21,669 nt of DNA from Vairimorpha apis BRL 01 (GCA_000447185.1 KE646965.1:4123-25791); one strand, 5' to 3'; positions 1 through 9,539 are shown, numbered from the stretch's first letter. Numbers and translations are program-made. Notes: a model not told the origin generated them from the sequence alone.

Positions 1-26
1 TTTTGTGTTGGACATGATGATGACAT
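1..26 (-). CDS. 5' end of an unidentified minus-strand gene (partial)
   Basis: Only the first eight codons are inside the window: an ATG read leftwards from 26 gives MSSSCPTQ and runs off the edge. The start is supported by a CCCC element three bases upstream (complement of 30-33), the same arrangement as at seven other genes here. Base composition over 1-40 is much less A/T-biased than the DNA that follows. No function can be given. A competing reading is the 3' tail of a plus-strand gene ending at 42 (frame 1) or 49 (frame 2); the promoter element makes the minus-strand start more likely. Confidence 0.5.
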
Positions 27-29
27 TAA

Positions 30-33
30 GGGG
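30..33 (-). promoter_or_regulatory. CCCC start-proximal promoter element of the left-edge gene
   Basis: CCCC followed by TTA and then ATG on the minus strand. It matches the CCC-like element placed at the start codon of other genes in this window and known from microsporidian promoters. Confidence 0.5.
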
Positions 34-326
34 AGCTTATAATCATTAATATAATAAGAATAAATTTTTTGTATTGTTTAATATTTTTATAAGTAAAATT
101 TAAAATTTAATATATATATACTAAAAAACAATATTATATTTATAAGATAAAATAAATTACATAGTAATTTTAACATATTTTCATGAAAATATAAAAAAAT
201 ATTTTTTCAAGTTAATAAATGATAATTTGGTTGATTGTTTTTAATATCATTATTTGTTATCTATTAATATAAACATCTTCTAAAACTATCAGTTTAAATT
301 TTTTTCAAAAAAATTTCAAATAATAT

Positions 327-329
327 CCC
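327..329 (+). promoter_or_regulatory. CCC promoter element of the DUF167 gene
   Basis: CCC lies two bases before the ATG at 332 (ATATCCCAA-ATG). Same position class as the other CCC elements of the window. Confidence 0.6.
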
Positions 330-331
330 AA

Positions 332-601
332 ATGGTACGATTAAATGTAATAGTCATTTCGAATTCGAATACAAATAAAATAAAAACTATTGAAGATAAT
401 ATTATAAAGATAGAAATTAATCAAACACCTGAAAATAATAAAGCTAATTTTGAGCTTATTAAGTTTTTAAGTAAAATTTTTAAAATTGATAAGCGAAGAA
501 TTAAACTTTTAAGTGGTTGGAAAAATAAACATAAAATTCTAGAAGTGGAGGATATACCAAATAATTATTTGGAAATTTTACAAAAATTTATAGATTTTTA
601 A
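332..601 (+). CDS. DUF167 / UPF0235 (YggU, C15orf40-like) family protein
   Basis: An 89-residue protein, close to the usual size of the DUF167 family. The diagnostic part is residues 32-68: a KAN motif followed by an amphipathic helix (ELIKFLSKIFKI), then a strand ending in LLSG and a W-K-N-K-H-K stretch. This corresponds to the family pattern KAN-x(2)-LI-x(2)-LA ... SG-x(4)-K. The N-terminal 30 residues form the predicted beta part and are poorly conserved. The molecular role of the family is not established in eukaryotes. The ATG is set by the CCC element two bases upstream. The gene is intact and convergent with the Rad4-like gene, 131 bases between stops. Family membership is fairly sure from the motif pattern; function is unknown. 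Confidence 0.83.
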   Translation: MVRLNVIVISNSNTNKIKTIEDNIIKIEINQTPENNKANFELIKFLSKIFKIDKRRIKLLSGWKNKHKILEVEDIPNNYLEILQKFIDF

Positions 602-732
602 ACTAATGTCATAAAAATACATATTTAAAATTTTATACATTTAAAAAGAAAAATTATAATTGTTTTTAATATTACATTGTTTTATTGTGTTTATATATTA
701 TATATATTCATTACATTCTAAAAAAATTTAAA

Positions 733-1883
733 TCAACAAAATTTACTTTGTAATTTTTTGTATCTATTACACATCTTCACTAACAACTTCCAATTTTTAT
801 TAATTTTGTTATATTTTTGTATTATTTCTAATTTCTTATTGTAATCAAACATTTCAAATAAAAAATTACTAACTAAAAATAAATCTTTTTTATATATAAA
901 AACACCTCTATATATAGGATTCATTTTATTAAAGCCAACAAAACATAATCTATAATTTATTTTAAGTTTTTTGCAAACATGTTCAACATATTCATTATTT
1001 ATATAAATACAATTTTTAGGTACATGTGAAGGATGCAAATAATCTTGAATTAATTTATCATTCATATCAGATATAACTATAGGTTTTACTTGATCCTGAC
1101 TATATAAATCTGAAGTATCTGATTTATCAATTGGTTCAAATCCATTTTTATAATAATATTTTAAAGACTTGTAACTTTTTATATCAGATTTTAGAAAAAC
1201 AGGTTCTCCTTTAAAGTAACCCTGTATGTTTCTTTTACTAAGTTTTTGTTTATTATTAAGTAAACTTTCTAAACAAAATAAAGGATGGTGTATAAATTTA
1301 TTTGTATTTGTTGGTATTTGTTTTATTCTTAAGTTATCTAATTTTTTATTAATTGAAATGTTATTTTCAAAGATAGTGTTTGTATTATAATTATTAAAAA
1401 TAATATTACTAATATATTTTTTAAACAATTTAAAAACATCAAAAAAAATTTTATAATTTTTCATATCCTTACTAAAATACCAACTATAATCTTCTATATT
1501 ATATAAACTATCAATGTAAAATACTGGACCAATATATTTATTAGAATGTTTAATAATAATATCATTAACTGTTATTTCTAAAAATGAACTTTTAAAAGTA
1601 ATATATAGTCTAGAATATATATTATAATGTGTTAAACATTTAAAAAATTTAATATTTGATTCAATTTGATCTTTTGTTTTACATAATTCTTCCAATTTAT
1701 TTAATACGTTAATATCAATAAATTCATCAATAATTGGAATATTAATTGGTTCTTTTATCATTTTAAAAATTGATGTTAATTTTTGTATAAAATTAATTTT
1801 AATATCAAGTTTTTTAATTTTTCTTTTATGTCAATATTTAAAAATGTTTTATCAACATCTTCCCAACCTTCTTCAGAGTCCAT
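733..1883 (-). CDS. RAD4: Rad4/XPC-like DNA damage recognition protein, frame broken once
   Basis: Rad4/XPC binds helix-distorting lesions in nucleotide excision repair. The long open part starts at an internal Met at 1761. Counting from it, residues 1-125 resemble the transglutaminase-homology region, 158-210 give BHD1/BHD2 (HHPLFCLESLL, then GEPVFLKSDI) and 235-305 give BHD3 (HPSHVPKNCIYIN, KKLKINYRLCFVGF, then RGVFIYKKD). The true start is probably the ATG at 1883: it has an ATACCCAC element nine bases upstream and encodes MDSEEGWEDVD, an acidic WEDV opening common in this family. The two parts are out of frame; the break fits one base missing in a six-A run (T6 at 1810-1815 on the plus strand), and the second frame is open back to about 1831. 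Without the break the protein would be about 383 residues, much smaller than yeast or human homologues but plausible for a microsporidium. Confidence 0.82.
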
Positions 1884-1892
1884 AAAAATTGT

Positions 1893-1895
1893 GGG
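1893..1895 (-). promoter_or_regulatory. CCC promoter element of the Rad4-like gene
   Basis: ATACCCACAATTTTT precedes ATG on the minus strand, with nine bases between CCC and ATG. It supports the upstream start at 1883 rather than the internal Met at 1761. Confidence 0.6.
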
Positions 1896-3406
1896 TATAT
1901 AAATAATTAAAATTTCTTTAATTTTATAAGATATAAATTTTCTAAATTTTAGTACTAAAATTTAATTTATAATAAGCATAAAATAATATAAATTACATGT
2001 TCATATCGATTAGGAACGTTTTAAAGATGTATAAATTGGTTTATAAGTTAAAAAAATTATTTATTATTAGTTTATAGTTTTCGTATATAAATAAAAAATA
2101 ACATCTGATAAATTATATTATATATTTTTTAAATTTTAAAAATTTAAATCATCAGATTATAATGTTATTTAATCATTTTTAACTAAAATTTTTTATTAAA
2201 AAAACCAATACTAAAAATTTAATTAAAAATCAGTACAAAGTACAAATTTGATGAAAATTTAGTTTTTACAAATTATTTATGAATATAATTTCACTTTTAA
2301 CATATATTTTATATTTAATTGATTTTTTTTATTAATAGAATTAAAAATCAAATTAAAAATAAATTAACATAAATAATATAATATTTTAATAATTTTGTAA
2401 ATTAAATCGAGATTGTTTTAGTTTATTGATGATTATAAAGTTTAACTCTTTTATAGAAATTTATGATATTTATTTTATGATTTAAACTAAAATAAATATC
2501 AGTTTTTATAATAATTCAGTATTGTTCATTTTAATAAAAAAATATAATATTTGTATAAAAATAAAATTATTAATTTTGTAGAAATTTTTTTAATTGATTA
2601 ATATAAAAATTATTTTATGCATATATAATAGTGTTCTATAATAAAGTATTATTTAACTGCATTTTTAAAAAAAATAAAATACTTTGTACTAAATATGTAA
2701 AATTAACAAAAAATTTAAATTAAAATTAAAATTTTGTATATTTTTAATAAAAAACAATAACTTTATATAAAAAAACATAATAACAAATAAAACATTACGA
2801 TTAATATTAATACCTAGCAATAAACATTATTTATTTTACAAAATAATATTTAAGATCTAATTACTTTGTATTTACAAATTTTGTTTAACATACAATTCTA
2901 TATATTTAAGATATTTGATTATTTAAAATTGTTTGTTAAACACAATGTTTTAATTATAATATATTATATATAAAGTAAATTATTTTATTAAATTTTATAT
3001 TATTAATTCAAAGATCATTTATATTTAAATAAAATACAAATGATAAATAAAATAATATGTTTTTATATTTGATTTATATATTATCAAAACAATAAAAAAA
3101 TATATTTTTATTTTTTAAGCAATATAAAAAATTTAAAGTTTTTCTTTATCCATACTATATTATAAAAAATTTAAAAATAATCATTTTAAAAATTATTTTT
3201 ATACAAAAAAGTTTATAACTTTAAAGTTTAATAAATATATTGATAGCTAATTTAAATTTTTTTAATAAAGTTGTTGAAAATAATAAATAAACTTTAAATT
3301 TATTTGTTTATTTTCTATGTGAAATATTTGAAATTGGCAAAAAATCAACATAAAATAGTTATTATATCAAAAAAAATATCATAGTGCAATTTTCACACTT
3401 TGTTTT
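1896..3406. other. Long AT-rich divergent intergenic region
   Basis: About 1.5 kb of nearly pure A/T between the Rad4-like gene (-) and the secreted gene at 3574 (+). The only ORF I noted is a 26-codon one at 1997-2077 without a CCC element, which is within chance expectation. No tRNA-like or rRNA-like segment was seen. Confidence 0.55.
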
Positions 3407-3410
3407 ATTT

Positions 3411-3428
3411 GTTTACAATTACGTAAAC
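3411..3428. promoter_or_regulatory. GTTTAC-N6-GTAAAC inverted repeat upstream of the secreted gene
   Basis: Perfect six-base arms at 3411-3416 and 3423-3428, about 150 bases before the ATG at 3574. Each arm has the core of a forkhead-type site (TGTTTAC/GTAAAC). Proposed as a regulator site by inference only. Confidence 0.3.
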
Positions 3429-3506
3429 TAAAAACAAACAATATAATTTTATTAAAAAATCAGAAATAGTTTAAATTTACAAAAATAATTTAATTATTAA
3501 ATTATA

Positions 3507-3519
3507 GTTTGTTTGTTTA
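3507..3519 (+). repeat. GTTT tandem repeat in the upstream region of the 3574 gene
   Basis: GTTTGTTTGTTTA lies 55-67 bases before the start codon. A longer copy sits at a similar distance before the other Cys-rich secreted gene (16491-16507). It may be a shared control element. Confidence 0.4.
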
Positions 3520-3568
3520 TTTTTTTTAATTAATCAGTGTTAAAATATAAAAACAAAATGAAAAATTA

Positions 3569-3571
3569 CCC
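3569..3571 (+). promoter_or_regulatory. CCC promoter element of the 3574 gene
   Basis: TTACCCAC directly precedes the ATG at 3574 (two bases between). An ATG at 3558 lies upstream of the element and is out of frame, so the element decides the start. Confidence 0.6.
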
Positions 3572-3573
3572 AC

Positions 3574-4338
3574 ATGTTTATACCATTTTTGATTTATTCA
3601 GCTAGATGTTTACAACCTCTAATACCACAAAATTTTGATAATGGTTGTGGTCCAAATAAACATATGCCAATTCCTAAACCAAGATATTATGATTTATTAC
3701 ATTGTCATGAAAGAAGGAAAGTAGACGAATTTCCAGTTATTTTTGGACAAATACCTACATTTAAAAGATTAGTAAATATTACCGAATTTTCTTCACATGG
3801 AGATTATTATAATTTCTATAATCGCAATGAACTTGAAGATATTGTTTTTATTCAAGTGTGTTTCCATGAATTTACTAGAAAAGGAGGAAATATCGATTGT
3901 CTAATTTTAAGACATTTTTTAAGAATATTTTTCCATAAAGTTCTTGAAACTGAACAAGATTATTGTTTAGATAATAAATATATTGATAATCCAGACAAAG
4001 TAATTGAAGATATACTTAAACATAGAGGATTTAGAACTCTGTTTAAACATTGGATTGAATGTTACTTAGAATTCTTGAGAAAATTTGCTTGTGAAAGAAG
4101 AGGCAGAAATAGAGCTTTGTGTATTAGTAGTTATTATGCCAAATTGCAAATTTTAATTTTGGAGAAATTACTTTGTGAATGTAATAAACATAGGTTTGTT
4201 GGATTTAGCGGTAAGGAAATGAAACATAAATTTTTCTTCACTGTACCATCTGCTTATATGGTAAATCCTCTTAGTGACAAGGCTACTTTAGTTGTACCTA
4301 TAGATAGTTTTGTTAATGTTGATTTAATTGAAAAATAA
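3574..4338 (+). CDS. Secreted Cys-rich protein, unknown function
   Basis: A 254-residue intact protein that I do not recognise. Residues 1-10 (MFIPFLIYSA) form a short hydrophobic N-terminus that looks like a signal peptide. The mature part has 11 cysteines (residues 12, 25, 44, 96, 109, 131, 163, 173, 183, 201, 203), suggesting a disulfide-bonded exported protein. No second membrane segment is seen. The middle (about 90-205) looks largely helical with many aromatic and basic residues. Microsporidian spore-wall and polar-tube proteins share this kind of design, but no motif allows a name. Base composition is richer in G/C than the flanks. The stop codon overlaps AATAAA (4334-4339). Its upstream region shares a GTTT repeat with the gene at 16571, which suggests co-expression. 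Coding status is well supported; function is open. Confidence 0.85.
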   Translation: MFIPFLIYSARCLQPLIPQNFDNGCGPNKHMPIPKPRYYDLLHCHERRKVDEFPVIFGQIPTFKRLVNITEFSSHGDYYNFYNRNELEDIVFIQVCFHEFTRKGGNIDCLILRHFLRIFFHKVLETEQDYCLDNKYIDNPDKVIEDILKHRGFRTLFKHWIECYLEFLRKFACERRGRNRALCISSYYAKLQILILEKLLCECNKHRFVGFSGKEMKHKFFFTVPSAYMVNPLSDKATLVVPIDSFVNVDLIEK

Positions 4339-4339
4339 A
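4334..4339 (+). terminator. AATAAA poly(A) signal overlapping the stop codon
   Basis: AATAAA contains the TAA stop at 4336-4338. The same overlap is seen at other genes here, implying very short 3' UTRs. Confidence 0.5.
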
Positions 4340-6031
4340 TGTATTCTTTTGTATTTTTTTTAATAGAATTTAACTTAACAAAAATTATAATTTAAATATA
4401 ATGATAATGAATGTTTTTATAAAATTATAAATTTTTAATTACTTTAAACTATATGTTTATTATGCGATTTTAATTTTTTAACTGTTACAAATAAAAACAT
4501 CTAATTTATTTTGCATTTATTTTTCCAATACACATAGATAAATGATTTAATTTTTACTTTGTTTTTAAAAAAAAATTACTTAAAAAGCAAGATATATTTT
4601 ATGATTAAAAATATTTGTAAATAATTATAAAAACTATTTTAATTGTTAAAATTGCAAAATATAATTTTAATTTCACTTCTTTTATTTTATATTGAAATTT
4701 TATTAATGCTCTTAAATTCTTTATTTGTTTTATTTTTAATAATTAAAATTAACTAAAAAATTTTTGTATTAAAAAAAGTTTTATCATTATTAATTTAAAA
4801 TGATTTAAATGTTCTTATAGAAATAATTTTTTAAATATATATTCTTAGCAAATAACACGATTTTAGTGAAAGATAGTCTATGTATACATCTATAACTCAG
4901 ATTTATAATGAGATTTTATAAGAGCGATAAATAAAATAGTTTCGACATGTCTTCTGCTTATATTTAAAAAAAAACATTAAATTATTTTTGCATAAAATAA
5001 TTTTATCTAACCTAATTTACAATATGTAATATAATCAAATTCAATTTCTATTTTTGTTGAAATAATTAAGTTTTTGTTTGATTGAAATTTTTGATTTATA
5101 ATTTTAGACTTTTCAATTAATAACAAGTTTAATAATGAAAATAAATAAAATTTAAATAGATACAAATATTTACATTTTATTAGTAATTTACGTTTAATAA
5201 TTAGCTTATTTATATTTAAGTAATAAGTTTTTTATAAACACTCTAATTAAATAATTCAAAAATTTGTTTTTTATTTAATATAAATCTATATTTAAATGAA
5301 TAAATCAATACTATTGATATTTATTTAAAATCTTATAGAAAAACCTTTTAAATTATTATTATTTAAATAAAAATATTATTTTTTAAATAAAACAAATTTC
5401 TTTCAATTTTTACATTCATTAAAATGAAATTTTCATTTTTTATTCAATCTAGTTGTTTTTTTTATAAAATGGTTCAATAATATTGTTATTATAAATTTAA
5501 AAAATTATGCAATCTAATTCTAAAATATTTTCATTTATAAAAATTTGTTTAATTCTATTATTTAAATTCAAATAAACATTTAATTTTTTAAGTTTTTATG
5601 TAAAAAATGACATTTTGAAAAAAAATTATTTTTACAAAACACTAAAAATTTTATAATTATGTGTTTTATTATTTTTTTATAGAATAAATCCAAATAAAAT
5701 AAACATTTTATTTATCAAAATTTATGTTTTCTAAAATATTGTGAAACAAACTGACATTCAAAATTTTTTTTGAAAGACATTTTAAATATACATAAAAGCA
5801 TATGTCTTATCTTAAAAATTTTATTCATGTTTTTAATCTTATAATTCTTTTCTGTTTATTAAAATACACTAATTATATACGTAAACCCGAGTTTAACATT
5901 TTAGGATATTTATAAAGTTATATGGTTTCTTGATATATATTTTATTAATAAAATGAATCAAAATTTTTAATTTTAAATACAATATACATAAATAAATTTA
6001 TTTAACATAATCTAAAACCCTAGAAATTATA
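4340..6031. other. AT-rich convergent intergenic region with one less AT-biased island
   Basis: About 1.7 kb between the ends of the 3574 gene (+) and the Lys-rich gene (-). Most is featureless A/T. Around 4850-4960 the sequence is visibly richer in G/C and includes a small CTCA...TGAG hairpin, but I could fold neither a tRNA nor a known snRNA and found no long ORF. A CCC at 5886-5888 has no nearby ATG and is not treated as a promoter. Confidence 0.5.
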
Positions 6032-6740
6032 TCATTTTTCCTTGTTTTGCTTAGAAAGAAATGCTAACATTTTCATTTTTAAATCTTCGTTGAATTGTAA
6101 TTGTTCGGCCGAATTATTATAAAAGCAAATTTCACTCTCAGATTCACAATCCATAGGCTTGGAATTCATTTTTTCTAAATCTTCTTTACTTAAAAATGTT
6201 CTTGTTTCTATCTTGTTATTCTTAAATTTCACACTTTTTTTAGTTTTAATTTTTTTAGTGGATTTTTTTCTTTGTCTAGATAAGTTTTCTTCGATTTCAG
6301 AAGTTGAATTAATTTTTAAATCATGATAATCATTTTTATGTACTTCTTCAGATTCATTTTTTTTTGGTAATTTTTTTAGTTTGACTTTTTTATTTTCTAT
6401 TTTATCAACTTTAGCAAATTTATTTTTTTTTCTAAATGTTTCCTTTTTTTGTTACAATGCTTTGTAGAAAGTTTATCTAAAGACTCTATTAAATCTTCTT
6501 CTATACTTTGATTACTATTAATAGTTTCGATACTCTTTTTTAATTTGGCCAAATCTGGTTTGTTTTTTTCGATTTTTTCTTTTTTTTAGAATATGAATTT
6601 ATAATATCTACATTAGCCATATCTTCGCAGGTTATTTTACTAATTTCTGAATCTTGTTCTTTTTGTCCGTTAAAGTTATTCTTTTTCTTTTTTTTCGCAG
6701 TGCAAACAGAAAATATGTTGGAAAAACAACCATAATGCAT
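6032..6740 (-). CDS. Lys-rich probable nuclear protein, frame broken twice
   Basis: Not recognised. Three consecutive minus-strand frames read as one gene: 6740 to about 6580 (MHYGCFSNIFSV..., then a KKKKK tract), about 6580 to 6440 (KPDLAKLKKSIETIN, then IEEDLIESLDKLS), and about 6450 to 6032 (KKVKLKKLPKK, then KKSVKFKNNKIETRTFLSK and an acidic, Met-containing C-terminus). The breaks lie in A-tracts at about 6563-6587 and 6423-6450 (plus-strand T-runs of 6-9), each fitting one missing base. The joined length would be about 236 residues. It is strongly basic with poly-Lys stretches, like nucleolar or other nuclear proteins. KSVKF fits the RVxF docking consensus for protein phosphatase 1, which is suggestive only. 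The GTG-encoded Val at 6232 is internal and not a start. No CCC element precedes 6740, so the N-terminus is uncertain. Confidence 0.6.
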
Positions 6741-8386
6741 TTTAAAATCTTTAATTATTTTCTTATAAGATATAACAGTTTGTTTGTAAATTGACCAATA
6801 AACAAAATTAATGATTTTTACTTTTATATATATGTTTCAAAATTTAACTATATAAAATGTTTTGTAAACATTTAATTGTGTTTTATTTAAATAAAATTTA
6901 TTCTATAAATATTTTGACATGTATATACTAAGCATAAATTAATCAAAATTTTTTACAAAACTTATGGAAATAAACAAAAATATTATAAATTTAAAATAAA
7001 CAATGTTTTAAATTACAAATGACAATATTATAATTATTTTGTATTTCGTAAATAGGTTTATAATTTTTAAATTATAATTACTTATTTTCAACAATAATTA
7101 AACTATCAGATATATTTAAAATACTAAAATTTAATTTAAGAACAAATAAAAATTTCATTCTTTTAACGAAAAAAAAAATTTAAATTTTAAATATAGATAA
7201 ATTTTTTGTTTTGATCAATATTATTTAAAACAAAATATGATAAAAAACTTAAATATTTTCATATTGCTATATTTTTTTGCAAAATACTTTAAATAATCTG
7301 TTTATATTAAATAAATTGTAAATTAGTGAAATTTATATTTATAAATATAAAACATAAATCATTATTTATTGATTAATTTTCTTGCATTTGAGTAAACAAT
7401 TTATTAATAGGTTGAATATTTTTAAGATATAAAAGTAAAAGACTAATTCTTTATATAAAAGTTATTTTTAAATAAAATACAAAATTTATAAAAATTATTA
7501 AACTTTAGAACAAATTTAGAAATTTTTGTTTTTTATTTTAAACTAATATTTGTATAATTGACAAATGATTTTTTATACTATTATCAAATTTATTTTGAGA
7601 TATATTTAGTGGTATATTTTTACATATTTATAAATAAAATAGATCTGACAAAAGATGTCTCGTTTTTTATTAAAAATATTATAAATCTATAAAATAACGC
7701 TTTATTTTTAGATTTTTACGTTTTTTAATTGTTTTCTACAAGTTTTAAATAATATTTTATAAAGTATTTTTAATCAAAAAGGTTATATCACAGAAGTAAA
7801 ATTAAAAATTTTAAATAAATGATACTTTGTCCTTAAAAAAAAATATTAATTTAAGAATTTGCATTGTATAAAAAAATTTCCTTAAAAAAAATTATCTATA
7901 ACTAACGATAAATAATAATAAAATATCAATTAACATGTTTTATAAACTATTTTGTTACTATTATTATCAAAAATAAAACAATATCATATGTTAAAACATA
8001 AAAATGAAAAAATTTTGCAATACTATATATAAACTATATAAATATATATATGATTTTGTTTTATAAAAAAAATAAAAATTTTAATAATTAATTGTATCAT
8101 TTAGATACTTTTTATTTTAAATTGTAAAATAATATTTTTAAATTTTGTTTTAAAAATTATTGATTGTATAAATGTTTTATTGATAGAATTTCGTGATTTT
8201 AAAAGTCCAATTTAAATTTTATACATTTAATCTATATTACTAAAAAACACAATTTATAATTTATTTATTTTGTTTAATTAAGTTATAGCAATTTATTTTT
8301 TAATTATTTAATAAAATTAAATATATATTCAATAATATTAATAAATATAAAACTTAGAGTATAAAAATTTTTGTATAAAAGATTAA
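6741..8386. other. Long AT-rich intergenic region
   Basis: About 1.65 kb between two minus-strand genes. About 40 bases upstream of the gene at 6740 there are GTTTGTTTG and ATAAACAAA stretches (about 6779-6799), similar to the AAACAAA/TTTGTTT words near the secreted genes. Otherwise I see no ORF, RNA gene or structured repeat. Confidence 0.5.
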
Positions 8387-8392
8387 TTTATT
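8387..8392 (-). terminator. AATAAA poly(A) signal just after the charged-tail secreted gene
   Basis: Plus-strand TTTATT reads AATAAA on the minus strand, a few bases after the TAG at 8400-8398. Confidence 0.4.
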
Positions 8393-8397
8393 TACTA

Positions 8398-9086
8398 CTA
8401 TTCAAGTAGATTAAATTTTCCAGCATTTTTATCTTTTGGTTTTTTACCACCTTCTTCTTTGTCTTCTTCGGTACCTTCATCTTTTGGCTCTTTTTTAGGT
8501 GGTTTTTTTCCACCTTCGCCCTCACCTTCAGGTTCATCTTTATCTTCGCCTTTACCTTCGCCTTTACCTTCACCTTTATCCTCAGGTTTGTCTTCAGGTT
8601 TGTCTTTATCATTTTTCTGTTTTCCATCGTCTTTATCTTCATTTTGATCCTTTGCAGAATTATCAAATTCTGGACCAAAAGTAACTTGTTGTTCATTAGA
8701 TTCTGTATTGTTTTTTAATAAAATATCTGAAACTGAAAAAATAGTACTGGGAATTTCATGTATCTGTTGTGGATCTGCATAAGCGAATAATGCTGCAACA
8801 GGAGATAAATGATTTTTTGTGCCTCAACTGAAATTTGTTTTATAGTTTTAGGTTTCTTTCCTTTAGGAGAAGTAAATGGAATTTTTTTATATAAAGCATC
8901 TTCATTTACAACTTCTTGCATGCCTGCTTGATTAACAAGTACACTACCATCATTAGGTTCTTCTGATTGTCCATTGTTGTCTTTTTTATCATCGACCTTC
9001 TCCATTCCAGTGTCTTTTTTTTCATCTTCTTTAGCTAAAATTATTTTCATTAATGATAGCATTAAAAAATAAATATAAGTATTCAT
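8398..9086 (-). CDS. Secreted protein with Lys/Glu/Gly/Pro low-complexity tail, frame broken once
   Basis: Not recognised as a named family. The ATG at 9086 opens with MNTYIYFLMLSLMKIILAKE, a good signal peptide. An acidic, Asp/Lys-rich stretch follows, then a conserved-looking core (KKIPFTSPKGKKPKTIKQIS, then SVEAQ). The frame is lost at a six-base run (8813-8818, plus-strand T6). In the next frame the protein continues sensibly (LSPVAALFAYADPQQIHEIP, then STIFSVSDILL) and ends in a tail of about 85 residues made almost only of K, E, D, G, P and N, ending NLLE before TAG. One missing base explains the break; the joined length is about 229 residues. The tail-coding DNA (8401-8655) has far more G/C than its surroundings and contains short 12-base repeats (GAAGGTAAAGGC). 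There are no cysteines. Low-complexity charged tails occur in some microsporidian spore-surface proteins, which is only an analogy. No CCC element is seen. Confidence 0.68.
8520..8612 (-). repeat. Short imperfect repeats encoding KGEG / KPED units
   Basis: Within the charged tail, tandem units encode KPED twice and KGEG/KGED several times. They are imperfect at DNA level and the region is G/C-rich for this window. Such tracts vary in copy number by slippage. Confidence 0.5.
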
Positions 9087-9124
9087 CTATTATTTTCATT
9101 ATTTTTATTTTTATATATTTTGCT

Positions 9125-9166
9125 GAAACAAAGTTACAAATTTGTTTCGATGTCTTATTTTGTTTC
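9125..9166. promoter_or_regulatory. GAAACAAA / TTTGTTTC inverted repeat plus third copy in a divergent promoter
   Basis: GAAACAAA at 9125-9132 pairs with TTTGTTTC at 9141-9148 as perfect eight-base arms around eight bases; another TTTGTTTC lies at 9159-9166. The cluster is about 40-80 bases before the secreted gene at 9086 (-), in the region shared with the protease gene (+). It looks like a cluster of protein-binding sites; no factor is identified. Confidence 0.4.
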
Positions 9167-9536
9167 AAATTAGTTTTATCATTTTAAATATTATAATTCG
9201 ATGATTGAAAAATAATATTATTATTTTTATTTAGTGTAATGTATTTAATATTTAAAAATTTAATATCATTGATATTTTTTGAAATTATAAAAATGTTTAA
9301 TTTTAATTAAATTAAATCAACTGTAAATATTTATATTATTGTATTGCATTTATTAAATAAAATTTTACTTTAAAAAGTAACGTAACATTCTAAGTTATTA
9401 ATAATATGTGTATTTTTAAATTTTAATCAATAAAAATAATTATTTTTTTGTGATTTTGCATTTAAATGATAAAAATATTTAAATAATTTATAAAAATATG
9501 AATGATTTTTGAAAAAATTGATTTTTTTTGTTTTTA
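9167..9536. other. Remainder of divergent intergenic region
   Basis: AT-rich spacer between the divergent secreted and protease genes. An in-frame TTG-led stretch at 9509-9544 and an out-of-frame ATG at 9502 lie at its end; both are judged non-coding because the CCC element at 9537 follows them. Confidence 0.5.
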
Positions 9537-9539
9537 CCC
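9537..9539 (+). promoter_or_regulatory. CCC promoter element of the ubiquitin protease gene
   Basis: TTTACCCTTTTA precedes the ATG at 9545 with five bases between. It places the start at 9545 and argues against the longer in-frame reading upstream. Confidence 0.6.

Larger units (their letters stand above)
27..331. other. Divergent intergenic region, AT-rich
   Basis: About 300 bases between the left-edge gene (-) and the DUF167 gene (+). Apart from the CCC elements at both ends I see no ORF, RNA gene or clear repeat. Confidence 0.6.

Noticed and set aside
1..42. C-terminus of a plus-strand gene (FCVGHDDDIKGSL then stop)
   Set aside because: Possible, but the minus-strand reading has an ATG with CCCC three bases upstream, matching the other starts in the window.
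1997..2077. 26-codon plus-strand ORF (MFISIRNVLKMYKLVYK...)
   Set aside because: No CCC element, and open runs of this length are common by chance at about 90% A+T.
4850..4950. tRNA gene
   Set aside because: A TTTCGA box is present, but no acceptor, D or T stem can be paired.
5886..5888. CCC as promoter of an extra gene
   Set aside because: No ATG with an ORF follows within a short distance on either strand.
8459..8684. Plus-strand ORFs rich in Ser/Pro/Leu opposite the charged tail
   Set aside because: They are antisense shadows of the Lys/Glu/Gly repeat region; the minus-strand frame continues from a signal peptide gene and ends at a stop followed by AATAAA.
8388..8696. Minus-strand Lys/Met-rich ORF in another frame of the same region
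   Set aside because: It is a shadow of the K/E/G/P tail; the neighbouring frame joins the upstream secreted protein with a single missing base.
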